Origin: Leptospira_A soteropolitanensis
GTDB taxonomy: Bacteria; Spirochaetota; Leptospiria; Leptospirales; Leptospiraceae
DNA length: 64,000 bases
Reading direction: 5' to 3' (one strand)
Assembly (NCBI RefSeq): GCF_026151335.1
Contig: NZ_JAMQPP010000004.1
The notes beneath the pieces were generated by a model. That model worked only from the letters and a program-made list of their open reading frames with translations. It was not told where the DNA came from and did no database searches. Positions 46,444 through 55,185 of the stretch are shown piece after piece (positions within the stretch are counted from its first letter, which is position 1; the number at the start of each line of letters is the position of its first letter). The position numbers were made by a program, and so were the translations under genes.

Positions 46444-46976
46444 AGGTTTATCTAGGGGACATGCCGGTGGAACTTACCGGCAAAAGACCAAAAATTGGAT
46501 CTAGATGGAGCTATACGTTTCCATTTAAACCTGTTTTGAATACAAATTCAAAGTTTCCAAATTTGATACGCAGAAAAGGTTTTTTTTTAATATCAACATT
46601 ACCAAATATTAAAAGTTATGCTTGTTCAACTCAAGTTTTAGACTTAGAAGATGAATTAAAAAAAAGGAATATCTCGGCTAAGGTCATTCATATTGCATCG
46701 GACGGAGAAACCTCTTGGGATGACATAAAAAAACTTCATCCACATTTAAAAGCTCATGGATATACTTTGAAGAGCTGTAAAGAAGAAGATATTATGGCAT
46801 TTAAAGATATGTTAGGGATTGGAGTTATTGGCTCCCATCGATTGGCTCACGGATTGTTTGCCATTCAAGATGGAATCCTAATTTCAAGTATGATCCCAAA
46901 ACAGCAATATGGAGTTCCAAATATAAAAAAATTCTTAACTCGATTACAAAATCTAAAGGATTTCAAACAAATATGA
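46440..46976 (+). CDS. Tpx-like peroxiredoxin in zinc-starvation operon
   Basis: Thioredoxin-fold peroxidase of 178 residues. The opening GKRPKIGSRWSYTF matches the peroxiredoxin start, and the peroxidatic site is read as STLPNIKSYACSTQ with Cys62 in the (S/T)xxC setting. An Arg in GSHRLAHGLFAIQDG fits the active-site Arg. A second Cys (113) does not sit at the usual Tpx resolving position, so a 1-Cys mechanism or a different disulfide is possible. Overlaps the genes on both sides by 4 bp (ATGA). Zinc starvation exposes thiols to oxidation, a plausible reason for this placement. Confidence 0.68.
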   Translation: MKVYLGDMPVELTGKRPKIGSRWSYTFPFKPVLNTNSKFPNLIRRKGFFLISTLPNIKSYACSTQVLDLEDELKKRNISAKVIHIASDGETSWDDIKKLHPHLKAHGYTLKSCKEEDIMAFKDMLGIGVIGSHRLAHGLFAIQDGILISSMIPKQQYGVPNIKKFLTRLQNLKDFKQI

Positions 46977-47599
46977 AATCAACGTATGAAGTAATAGAAA
47001 ACTTTAGCATATCAAACAATAAAGAAGTGTTATTTGATATCAACCGAAAAGGGATCAATATTGCCATTTGGAAAAGAAGTCCTTCAAAAAACATAATAAA
47101 TTATTTAGACATTCTTTCAAAAATCAAAAATTTTTCCCTTCAGGTCAACTCTAAAGAAATCGAGTCAATTGATAAGTATCTTCCGATTCATTACAACCAT
47201 ACTGAATTAGATTTTGCAAAAGAAATGATCCAACTTTCGAATTTATTTGCGATGATCACAGGATCAAAAGAACATAACTTACACATCGCAACTATAGAAA
47301 ATACCCAATGTCCTTTATTTCACGTTGATTTTTTGTCTTACCGGATGATCTGTACATATATCGGACCAGGTACTCAATGGATTCCTAATTTTAACGCAGA
47401 TAGAAACCATCTTGGCTGCGGTAGAAACAATCATTTAGTTAAAGATTTTAGATTAGTTAGAGAAACAGAAAACTTTGATGTTATCTTAATGAAAGGAGAT
47501 ACACATCCTAATGACCCTAACAATGGATGCATTCATAAATCGCCCGAAATCTTTAATGGCTCCCGTATTTTTATTAGAATTGATGGAAGTTTAACTTAA
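46973..47599 (+). CDS. DUF1826 family protein
   Basis: 208-residue protein of the DUF1826 family, whose function is unknown but which often neighbours Zur-regulated COG0523 genes. Characteristic segments: PLFHVDFLSYRMICTYIGPGTQWIPN near residue 115 and the C-terminal GDTHP followed by GCIHKSPEIFNGSRIFIRID. The conserved His, Asp, Arg and His in these segments could bind metal. It has more AT-rich codon use than the COG0523 gene. It ends the operon and is convergent with the CPBP gene. Confidence 0.8.
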   Translation: MKSTYEVIENFSISNNKEVLFDINRKGINIAIWKRSPSKNIINYLDILSKIKNFSLQVNSKEIESIDKYLPIHYNHTELDFAKEMIQLSNLFAMITGSKEHNLHIATIENTQCPLFHVDFLSYRMICTYIGPGTQWIPNFNADRNHLGCGRNNHLVKDFRLVRETENFDVILMKGDTHPNDPNNGCIHKSPEIFNGSRIFIRIDGSLT

Positions 47600-47628
47600 A
47601 ATTATTATTAACAAAACTGGCACTTCAC

Positions 47629-48444
47629 TTAATTTGTTTGCCGATCTACCTTGGATAAATTTTTACAACCCGTCAATCCAAGGACGATTAGGGCAAATAC
47701 AACAAGTAAAAACCCTGTGATATTCATTATGTTTGTTTCGATGGAGTCAGATGTAAATACGATATCGATGGTTCCGTGAAAGAGAGCTACCATTAGTATA
47801 CTTCCTCTTGAGGAATTATACAGCCAAGTCAAAAGAATGGCTCCTGTAAACAAAGACATAAACCAACCAAAGATTCCAGACACGTCCATTGCCATAAAAC
47901 TGGGTCGATACAAAAATAGAGGAGCATGCCAAAGGGCCCACAAAAAAGTAAGAATTACGGTCGAAGAGAAAGCATTCCATTTTTTTTGTAACTTGGGCAA
48001 TGCATATCCTCTCCATCCAGTCTCTTCCCCAAATCCATAGATGATAACATTATATAAAAAGAAAGAAACTATACCGAAATTTGGAAACTCTAAACTTCTG
48101 CCCAATCCATCAAAACTAAACTTTCCGTTATTAAAATAATTAAGTGTGGTTGCAAAAACTAAAAGGACGAAGGGACTAAAAATCGCAATGAAATACCAAA
48201 ACCAATGGACTCTCCACTGAAACATACGCGAAAGTAAATTTTTTACTCCAATATCACCATATTCTAATTTGTTTAAAATAAAGGCAGCAGACAAAGGCCC
48301 AATTGCCCCCCAAGCATGGTGAAAAGGTAGGACAGGTAAAAAATGAATGCCAAACTTTGGTAAATACAAAGGTAGCCAAATCATCCAGGAGATTAGATAT
48401 GCTAAAACAAAGTATAATACGATAGGTCTTATTGTTTCTTTCAC
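47629..48444 (-). CDS. CPBP-family intramembrane metalloprotease
   Basis: Membrane protein of 271 residues with about seven or eight helices and the CPBP (Abi/Rce1) signature: FGEETGWRGYALP near residue 140, WALWHAPLF about 35 residues later, and a third His in LFHGTIDIV. The two Glu and His ligands imply zinc-type protease chemistry on membrane substrates, though many family members act in other ways. Substrate unknown. It stands alone with the HEAT lipoprotein gene upstream on the same strand. Confidence 0.87.
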   Translation of the reverse strand: MKETIRPIVLYFVLAYLISWMIWLPLYLPKFGIHFLPVLPFHHAWGAIGPLSAAFILNKLEYGDIGVKNLLSRMFQWRVHWFWYFIAIFSPFVLLVFATTLNYFNNGKFSFDGLGRSLEFPNFGIVSFFLYNVIIYGFGEETGWRGYALPKLQKKWNAFSSTVILTFLWALWHAPLFLYRPSFMAMDVSGIFGWFMSLFTGAILLTWLYNSSRGSILMVALFHGTIDIVFTSDSIETNIMNITGFLLVVFALIVLGLTGCKNLSKVDRQTN

Positions 48445-48483
48445 TTGTTCCTTAATACTCCAAAAAATCTTTTAAAAAAATGA

Positions 48484-50046
48484 TCAATTCCCCCTCGCCC
48501 AATCATTCCAATCTTTGGCAGTACGGAATTTTTGTCCTGTCACAGCAGTGAGAGCATAATAACTAAGTTTTCTTTTTTCCGCGTCCTCACCATTTGCATA
48601 AGTTAACAAAAGGGGAATCGATTTTTGATCCTTTCTTTTGGCAATCTCTTCCATAGCTGGCCTGTATACTTCGGCATTTTTAGACTTGGTTGCCTCTTCA
48701 ATGATGATACGAGCTTCTTCAGAGGGGATGAGGGCAATTGTGGAAAGAATTTGAGGAGCCATCTTTGGCCTTTCAGCTAACAAACTTTTAAGTTTGGGAA
48801 GGCTTGAGGGATCGGCTATGGAACCAAGTGCCTCCAAGGAATAAACCATCAGTTTTGCATCTCCCAAATCAAGAGCCTTAATGAGATCAGGAACTGCTTC
48901 CTTTGCACCAAGGATTCCGAGAGCCCAAGCAGACCCATAAGGTCCTTCTTTTGCACCAGATAATAAAACCTTTCGCAGAACAGGCACAGACGCTTTATCT
49001 CCAATCCAGCCAAGGGCTTCTGCAAAACTATCCCGCTCTGGTGTGGATGGTTTTTCTAATAATTCTTCGATACGGATCCTTCCCTCTTTATACCTTTGTC
49101 TACCGACAATTTTTGCCGCATTCCCCCAATTCTGTGTGTCTTTTCCATTTAACAAATCAAATGCGAGTTTTGCCGCTTCTTTGGATGGAATTGAACAAAG
49201 GACATCAGTAACATAGAGTTTTGTTTCAGGATCATTTGAACTAAATAGTTGAAAAACCTTGGGAACCACTGTAGGATTTCCAATTTCAATTAGTGCAATA
49301 GACGCATTTTCTTTTCCTTTGCTATAAGGAAGATTTAGAGCTTTCACAAGCACTTCATTGGCATTTTTTGCTTTGATTCGTCCAAGTGCCAAATAAGCAG
49401 CGGCTAAGGTGGGAGATTCATCCTGGATTTTGGTGAGTCCCAGTAAATAAGATTCGGCAAGAAAAACTTTTAGTTTTCCTAAAGCCATTGCATAAGTTTT
49501 GTCTTTTTCCCGATCTTTATTTTTTAAAGCCAAACTCAAGATTTGAGGACCGACGGAGCTTGCCCCGACTTGAACGAGTGCGTCTACTACTTGCAAACGA
49601 AGGGTAGGATTAGCGTCACCTAATAAAGGATAAATTCTATTTCCCACAGATGGGTCTTTCATACGAGTGAGGGCATCCAAGTAAACATCTTTAGGATTTT
49701 CAGAATCCGACCACATCAAATTAGCAATGACTGTAGATGATGATTTATCTTTTAAATCACCAAGAGCAATGGCAGCACCTGCGCGAACACCTGGTTCCTT
49801 ATCTTTTAAAAGTTTTTTTAATTTCGGAATGGCGGATTTTTGATCTCGGCTTCCTAATTGTACGGCAGCTTGGGAGCGAAGAAAAGAGTCCGGAGAATCC
49901 AGATTCTCTAACAATTGTTTTGTGGTTTGTTCTTCTGACACAATTTCCTCTGAGGGACTTGTATCCTCTTTTTGAGGAACGGGATCACAATTTAATAGGA
50001 GAGTGATGGTAAAAAAAAGAGAAATAAAAATCCAAAATTTTTGCAT
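48484..50046 (-). CDS. HEAT-repeat lipoprotein
   Basis: About 520 residues from the ATG at 50046 (a TTG at 50055 adds three). Signal peptide with lipobox TLLLNC (Cys about 20), a short acidic spacer, then roughly a dozen HEAT/PBS-lyase-like repeats of about 30-35 residues (for example KLKKLLKDKEPGVRAGAAIALGDLKD). The superhelix is a protein-binding scaffold on the periplasmic side. No partner can be named from context. Confidence 0.85.
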   Translation of the reverse strand: MQKFWIFISLFFTITLLLNCDPVPQKEDTSPSEEIVSEEQTTKQLLENLDSPDSFLRSQAAVQLGSRDQKSAIPKLKKLLKDKEPGVRAGAAIALGDLKDKSSSTVIANLMWSDSENPKDVYLDALTRMKDPSVGNRIYPLLGDANPTLRLQVVDALVQVGASSVGPQILSLALKNKDREKDKTYAMALGKLKVFLAESYLLGLTKIQDESPTLAAAYLALGRIKAKNANEVLVKALNLPYSKGKENASIALIEIGNPTVVPKVFQLFSSNDPETKLYVTDVLCSIPSKEAAKLAFDLLNGKDTQNWGNAAKIVGRQRYKEGRIRIEELLEKPSTPERDSFAEALGWIGDKASVPVLRKVLLSGAKEGPYGSAWALGILGAKEAVPDLIKALDLGDAKLMVYSLEALGSIADPSSLPKLKSLLAERPKMAPQILSTIALIPSEEARIIIEEATKSKNAEVYRPAMEEIAKRKDQKSIPLLLTYANGEDAEKRKLSYYALTAVTGQKFRTAKDWNDWARGN

Positions 50047-50092
50047 GCCAGACAAATTTATAAATTTAAAAATCTTCCTTCAAGTTTTAATT

Positions 50093-50123
50093 CAAAAAAA
50101 AAGAGGACCAAGAGTCCTCTTTT
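50093..50123 (-). terminator. Rho-independent terminator of the GDSL-hydrolase operon
   Basis: Ten-bp arms AAAAGAGGAC and GTCCTCTTTT with a 5-base loop, followed on the minus strand by about nine T residues. It starts 28 bp beyond the stop of the small membrane-anchored protein. Confidence 0.88.
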
Positions 50124-50151
50124 CCAAAAACATAAAATTCAATAAAGTGGT

Positions 50152-50829
50152 TTAAGTATTCGGAACTTGACTTCTCACTTCTTTTAAACTTGCGAGTTCT
50201 TTTTTCCAAAGGTTTAAGTCTTTTTCTGCAGATTGTTTTACCTCTCCAGACGGATGTTTATTTTCCATCCAATACTCAACCATTTGGATTCTTGACTCTA
50301 ATTCATTGATTTTAAAATCAAAGTATGCTTTTTGCGTTTTTGCAGAAGGTCTCTCTGTAGAACTCGGTTCTTCAGCGGATGGTTTATCCGACCATTTTTC
50401 TTTCGAAATAGAAGCAGAAAAACTAGCATCCATAGCAGTGAAGGAATCCAACATTTCTAATTGTTCCTTCTCTTCTGCTTCTGTCATACGAGTTTTGATC
50501 TCTCGAGGAATATAGAAATTTTTTGGATATTTTGCCGCAAAATCTCTCCATTCTTCTTTGATCTCTTCCTTACGATTTGGTTTTTTCTCCAAAGCAAACG
50601 GCCAAAGTACCTCAGCCTGTGCCAATTCCAATTCTTCTGGATTGGGAGCATCGGCAAATTCTGGATCGTCAAACAACGACTTGGCGTGACTTTCTGTTTT
50701 TCCGAAATTGGAATCGGTGACATCAACTTGTTTATTTGTTTTTTGGGAAGAAAACTTCCAAACTACATACGAAAACAACACAAGTAGAAATCCACAAACC
50801 GAAATGATACCTATTAACCGTTTGCTCAT
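50152..50829 (-). CDS. Membrane-anchored helical protein, partner of GDSL hydrolase
   Basis: Not recognised. 225 residues with one N-terminal membrane helix (residues 6-26), then a charged, largely helical periplasmic part with a Pro/Ser-rich break near 150-165 and a C-terminal coil (FKINELESRIQMVEYWMENK). It begins 11 bp after the GDSL hydrolase gene and shares its terminator, so it is a co-translated partner. Size and topology recall lipase foldases, but I do not see their RxxFDY motif, so that is not claimed. Confidence 0.6.
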   Translation of the reverse strand: MSKRLIGIISVCGFLLVLFSYVVWKFSSQKTNKQVDVTDSNFGKTESHAKSLFDDPEFADAPNPEELELAQAEVLWPFALEKKPNRKEEIKEEWRDFAAKYPKNFYIPREIKTRMTEAEEKEQLEMLDSFTAMDASFSASISKEKWSDKPSAEEPSSTERPSAKTQKAYFDFKINELESRIQMVEYWMENKHPSGEVKQSAEKDLNLWKKELASLKEVRSQVPNT

Positions 50830-50840
50830 CGTTTAACCTC

Positions 50841-52106
50841 TTATGTAAAGATAGAAATGACCCAAGAAATTGCCTGACCAAAGATGTTTTCTGTTAAGAA
50901 TTTCTTTAAGTCCACTGGATTTCTATTGAGTGAATCGTAATACCAAGCAGTATATTCACTTACTTGTGGGATAGAATAACCATAACGAGAGTTAATCGCT
51001 TTAATCAATTCGTTAGCAAAGAGGGAATGACCATACATGTTCGGGTGAACACCATCTAAACCAAAAACACCTGGTTGGTTTGGAAGAGGCCAGTTTGCTC
51101 GTGCATTTCCTGGAGACCAACCATCTGCACTACGAATCGGTCTTCCATTTTCTTTTAGGTCATCAAAAATCACACGTAAATCTGCAACGGCAAAACGCAT
51201 TGTAGCGGCTTGTGCTTTGATTTCATTATTCAACATACTTAGGAAGGTAGAAATAGTAGCGATCTCATTTGCATCAAGAACTTGATTTGGATCGGAAACA
51301 GAATTTCTAAAGAATGCTTTGAGTCCACTGTAGTTTGCACGTCCATTCGGATCGTTATATTTTTCAAGGAAAGCAATCGCTGTGACGTTAGGAACCGTAA
51401 AAAGAACTCCCCCTTGTAAACTTCCCATAGCAGACATTCTGCGGAAAAATTCACGGATGTCTCTTTTGAATCTTGTTTCATCTAAACAGTCTGTAGATGT
51501 ATGAAGGGCAGTACAAAGAACATGGTTGGCACCAGCCGATCCAAATAGGAAAGTAGGTTTTACTTTTTCCATAACTTGGGTTTGTGTTCCCGCATCACGA
51601 AGACCAAATCGATGGAACTTGTCTGGTTCTTTACAATCGGCGACTGTGACCCAACGATAAGTATACCAATACCATTTTGCCCAATACCATTCTTTTTCCT
51701 GTTTGGTGGCAGTGATGTCTTCACATTTACCAGAAGTTTTTAAGAGAGTAGTGTATTCTGCTCCGGTAATCCCTGCGTGAGTAGGGAGAGAAACAGTGGA
51801 TTTATTTCCACCAATGATGCTTTCGGCAATACAAAAAATACCGCAGTCCCATTTCAGAACATCTTCTAAGTTGACGAAAGGTCCTTTTAAAACGTTGTAA
51901 GAAACGGAGGCTCCCGCTTGTTTACTAACAAGGACAGGGTAAGCCCAGTCTTGTGTTTTTTTCTCAACGGTCACCCCGAAGAAACCTTGGCTCAGGGAAT
52001 CCCCGACAACCCCTACTCGTTGGAACATTTGGCTTTGTGTCTGCGCAGATAGAGATCCTGCGAAAACCAAGGACAATGCCAGCCCTAAAATTCTATTTGT
52101 GTTCAT
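50841..52106 (-). CDS. Secreted GDSL/SGNH hydrolase
   Basis: 421-residue exported esterase/lipase-type protein. Start at ATG 52106 with GGGAGG 5 bases upstream; the first 21 residues are a signal peptide ending SLSAQT. SGNH blocks: VVGDSLSQGF (block I, Ser nucleophile), GSAGANHVL (block III GxN) and GLDGVHPNMYGH (block V, Asp-x-x-His). Several Cys in the middle suggest disulfides. Substrate unknown; such enzymes act on lipids, acyl sugars or polysaccharides. First gene of a two-gene unit. Confidence 0.82.
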   Translation of the reverse strand: MNTNRILGLALSLVFAGSLSAQTQSQMFQRVGVVGDSLSQGFFGVTVEKKTQDWAYPVLVSKQAGASVSYNVLKGPFVNLEDVLKWDCGIFCIAESIIGGNKSTVSLPTHAGITGAEYTTLLKTSGKCEDITATKQEKEWYWAKWYWYTYRWVTVADCKEPDKFHRFGLRDAGTQTQVMEKVKPTFLFGSAGANHVLCTALHTSTDCLDETRFKRDIREFFRRMSAMGSLQGGVLFTVPNVTAIAFLEKYNDPNGRANYSGLKAFFRNSVSDPNQVLDANEIATISTFLSMLNNEIKAQAATMRFAVADLRVIFDDLKENGRPIRSADGWSPGNARANWPLPNQPGVFGLDGVHPNMYGHSLFANELIKAINSRYGYSIPQVSEYTAWYYDSLNRNPVDLKKFLTENIFGQAISWVISIFT

Positions 52107-52321
52107 ATTTCCTCCCAATCGAAACATTTTTAACATATTTCAAACAATTGACATAGTTTCATGACTTTTTGAACGAGTGTCAAATAATTTATTTCCGAAC
52201 CTCTGCAATTTTTTGAACAAAGTTCATTGTATGATCTCACCCTTGGTTTGTGATAAATATCAACCGAGAGAAAATTAAAACCATTTGCTCTGAGAATGGT
52301 CTCCACGAACGCTGTTTAAAT

Positions 52322-52340
52322 AATAATGAGAACCAAACTC
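52322..52340 (+). promoter_or_regulatory. Fur-like box upstream of the imelysin operon
   Basis: Nineteen bases that agree with the E. coli Fur consensus at 13 positions (conserved ATAATGA half and the CA and TC of the other). It also contains the inverted repeat AATGAG-N7-CTCATT. It ends 23 bp before the imelysin ATG, beside the ribosome site. The left half is much better than the right. The regulator in this organism is not known. Confidence 0.5.
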
Positions 52341-52363
52341 ATTCGCAAGGAGAATCCCTAAAC

Positions 52364-53644
52364 ATGACACGGGTGCGAAATCTTACTTCCTTCCTCACAC
52401 TAGGCCTTTTACTTAATTTCTGTACTCCGAAAAAGGACAATTCGGAAACTGCTATGTTAGCCGCACTGGCCCTCGCCGCAAGCGCACCGAACCAAGGAGC
52501 CTTCTTAGAAACGTATGCACAAATTGCCTTCCAAAACTATAGCGACGCTTATGCGGATGTTGTGGCATTACGAGAAAAGGTATCGACATTTACTGGCAAA
52601 GCTTCCCCGAGTGCACAAGACCTCAATGAAGTCAAAACTTATTGGAGAAAGGCAAGACGCAGTTATCTACAAACAGAGGTATTTCGATTTAGCAAAGGCC
52701 CGATCGATAACCCGGCTTTGACAGGCGGGGTGGAATTGGAACCACTGATGAATGCCTGGCCTCTCGATGAAGGTTATATTGATACAGTGATCCTAGCAGG
52801 AACCATCACCAAACAAGACTTAATTGACAAAAATGCCGGAGAATGTAACGGGGGAACTTGTCCTGATGGCGATACAGCCAAAAACATTTCAGTCGGTTGG
52901 CATGCCATAGAATATCTGTTATGGGGAGTCGGTACAGCAGGAAACTCAACGCCAGGAAGTACAATTACAGCTGCAAATTTTACGACAGCGAATGGTAGCG
53001 GGAGTGCTGAGGCAAAACAATCCGCTTATCTATTGTATGCCACAGAAATTCTGGAATCTCATCTCTTGCAGTTAAAAAATGCATGGGATCCATCTATCTC
53101 TAATTCCTATGTTTCCAAGTTCAAAGCAAGTTCCACATCCTTTGAAAATGTCATTCGCGGAATCGCAAGATTGTCCGGTGGGGAATGGGGAGGAGAAAGG
53201 ATGACCGGAGTGTTTGGCGGTGACCAAGAAGAAGAACATTCTTGTTTCTCAGATAATACCAAAAATGATTTTTACTATGATGCCAAAGGACTCGAAAATC
53301 TTTTTTATGGAACTTACCAAGGTACAAAAACCATAAACGGAAATGGACTAAAAAATTTACTCGGTGGGGAATCAAACTACATCGGAGAAAGGATTACAAC
53401 CGCAGAACAATTTTGTCTGAATGAATTTTATGAAGACCCTTCACTCAACCAAACCTGCAATAGTTCTCAGATTTCCAGCCGTTTTGATACGATGATAGCC
53501 ACTGTCAATTCAACACAAAGTGCAGACTATAAAATCTTTCGATACGATATCCAACCCGCCGTACAGGAAATTGCCAAATCCCTCCAACGTTCGGCAGCAA
53601 ACTTTGGATTCTCCATTGGAGACGATGGTTTAGTTCTACAATAA
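52364..53644 (+). CDS. Imelysin-family (M75-like) lipoprotein
   Basis: 426 residues from the ATG at 52364 (AAGGAGAA nine bases upstream). Lipoprotein signal with lipobox LLLNFC, Cys about 20. The imelysin motif GxHxxE is present in SVGWHAIEYLLWG near residue 185. Related segments AYADVVALREKVSTF and GPIDNPALTGG also fit. Imelysins are cell-surface or periplasmic proteins tied to iron acquisition; proteolysis is doubtful. Leptospira LruB is a known family member. First gene of a five-gene envelope operon. Confidence 0.87.
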   Translation: MTRVRNLTSFLTLGLLLNFCTPKKDNSETAMLAALALAASAPNQGAFLETYAQIAFQNYSDAYADVVALREKVSTFTGKASPSAQDLNEVKTYWRKARRSYLQTEVFRFSKGPIDNPALTGGVELEPLMNAWPLDEGYIDTVILAGTITKQDLIDKNAGECNGGTCPDGDTAKNISVGWHAIEYLLWGVGTAGNSTPGSTITAANFTTANGSGSAEAKQSAYLLYATEILESHLLQLKNAWDPSISNSYVSKFKASSTSFENVIRGIARLSGGEWGGERMTGVFGGDQEEEHSCFSDNTKNDFYYDAKGLENLFYGTYQGTKTINGNGLKNLLGGESNYIGERITTAEQFCLNEFYEDPSLNQTCNSSQISSRFDTMIATVNSTQSADYKIFRYDIQPAVQEIAKSLQRSAANFGFSIGDDGLVLQ

Positions 53645-53658
53645 ACATAAATATAAAA

Positions 53659-55185
53659 ATGAAATCAAAACACCTTATCCTAATTTCGATTTTACTTCTC
53701 GTTTTCGATTGTAAAAAAAAATCAAACGATGATACAACAACGGCACTGATTCTTGCGGCTATTTTATCCTCATCGTCTTGTTCCTCGGGTGATTTTTTAA
53801 ATGATCCTTGTGAACAGTTTAGCGGCGGTGATACGACTACCTTTGACTCTACCGAATCAGCCTTTGATTTAGAAGCGGCCAACGTTTCGGATTCCCGAAG
53901 GTCTATCGACTTCCAAGATGGGAATGCCAACTTCAATCGCACTTGGCTTCCTGCGGGGAACTCGTCTGTCACAGGACTTGGTCCCGTATTTAACAACCGT
54001 TCCTGCCAAGGTTGCCATGTCAAAGATGGACGAGGAAGACCTCCTGCCGATGGCACTACCCTTTCTTCTATGCTCATTCGTTTGAGTGCAGCAGGTTCCA
54101 ACCCCACAACGGGAGGACCCGTAGCTATGACAAATTTTGGAACCCAACTGAACACGGAAGGAATTTTAGAATACGGAACAGGGACACAAATTCCCAAAGA
54201 AGGAACTGTTACGATTACTTATACAGAAGAGGCAGGGAGTTTCCCCGACGGAGAAACTTATTCTCTGCGTAAACCAAGTTATGCGATCACTTGGAATGTG
54301 GGAGGGGGGGCGACACAAATCAATGTTGCAAACCCAGGACAACCTTATCACCCAACGAACAATCCATCAGGTACTTTTTACATATCTCCAAGAACCGCCC
54401 CAATAGTTCCAGGACTTGGACTTTTGGAAGCCATTCCCGAATCCACCATTCGTTCTTTTGCCGATGTATCCGATTCCAATGGAGATGGGATTTCAGGAAA
54501 ACCAAATCTCGTATGGGATACTACACAAGCCAAAGCATTTATTGGAAGATTTGGTTGGAAAGCAAACCAACCAAATTTGAATCACCAAAATGCGAGTGCC
54601 TTTCTTGGAGATATAGGACTCACTACTTCTGTTTTTCCTTCGGAAAATTGTGCCACTGGACAAACACTTTGTTTGGCAAGTCCTACAGGGAATGGGTCGA
54701 ATCCAGAAATATCTAACGACCGTTTATCGAGAGTTACTTTCTATACAAGTTTAGTTAGTGTTCCTGGCAGAAGGAATTGGAAAAACGAAGACGTAAAAAA
54801 AGGAAAGGAATTGTTTATCGAAATTGGATGTTCCTCTTGTCACATTCCAAGAATCAAAACAGGGGATCATTCTATCAAGGAAGTTGCCAACCAGGAAATT
54901 AGACCCTATACAGATTTGCTATTACATGATATGGGAGATGGACTCAGTGATTCCCGTTCCGATTTTTTAGCGACAGGAAATGAATGGAGAACCACTCCCC
55001 TTTGGGGACTTGGTCTGATTGAACGAGTGAATGGTCACGAATTTCTTTTACATGACGGAAGAGCAAGAGGGGTACAAGAGGCAATCCTTTGGCACGGTGG
55101 CGAAGCAGAACAGAGTAAAAATAAATACAAACAACTGCCCAAAGAGTCAAGAACCAAGATGATTAGTTTTCTTAAATCCTTATGA
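53659..55185 (+). CDS. Di-heme c-type cytochrome oxidoreductase family lipoprotein (DHOR, DUF1111)
   Basis: 508 residues. Lipoprotein signal ends VFDC. Two c-type heme sites: C116-Q-G-C119-H and C391-S-S-C394-H. Family blocks include FNNRSCQGCHVKDGRG, PGLGLLEAIPE, RFGWKANQPN and the C-terminal TTPLWGLGLIER with FLLHDGRARGVQEAILWHGGEA. Distant to MauG and bacterial di-heme peroxidases; the substrate is unknown. Translation begins 14 bp after the imelysin stop with no visible Shine-Dalgarno, so coupling is probable. Requires periplasmic cytochrome c maturation. Confidence 0.88.
   Translation: MKSKHLILISILLLVFDCKKKSNDDTTTALILAAILSSSSCSSGDFLNDPCEQFSGGDTTTFDSTESAFDLEAANVSDSRRSIDFQDGNANFNRTWLPAGNSSVTGLGPVFNNRSCQGCHVKDGRGRPPADGTTLSSMLIRLSAAGSNPTTGGPVAMTNFGTQLNTEGILEYGTGTQIPKEGTVTITYTEEAGSFPDGETYSLRKPSYAITWNVGGGATQINVANPGQPYHPTNNPSGTFYISPRTAPIVPGLGLLEAIPESTIRSFADVSDSNGDGISGKPNLVWDTTQAKAFIGRFGWKANQPNLNHQNASAFLGDIGLTTSVFPSENCATGQTLCLASPTGNGSNPEISNDRLSRVTFYTSLVSVPGRRNWKNEDVKKGKELFIEIGCSSCHIPRIKTGDHSIKEVANQEIRPYTDLLLHDMGDGLSDSRSDFLATGNEWRTTPLWGLGLIERVNGHEFLLHDGRARGVQEAILWHGGEAEQSKNKYKQLPKESRTKMISFLKSL

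Noticed and set aside
50152..50829. Lipase-specific foldase
   Set aside because: Size and topology are suggestive, but the RxxFDY family motif is not seen; kept as unknown partner.
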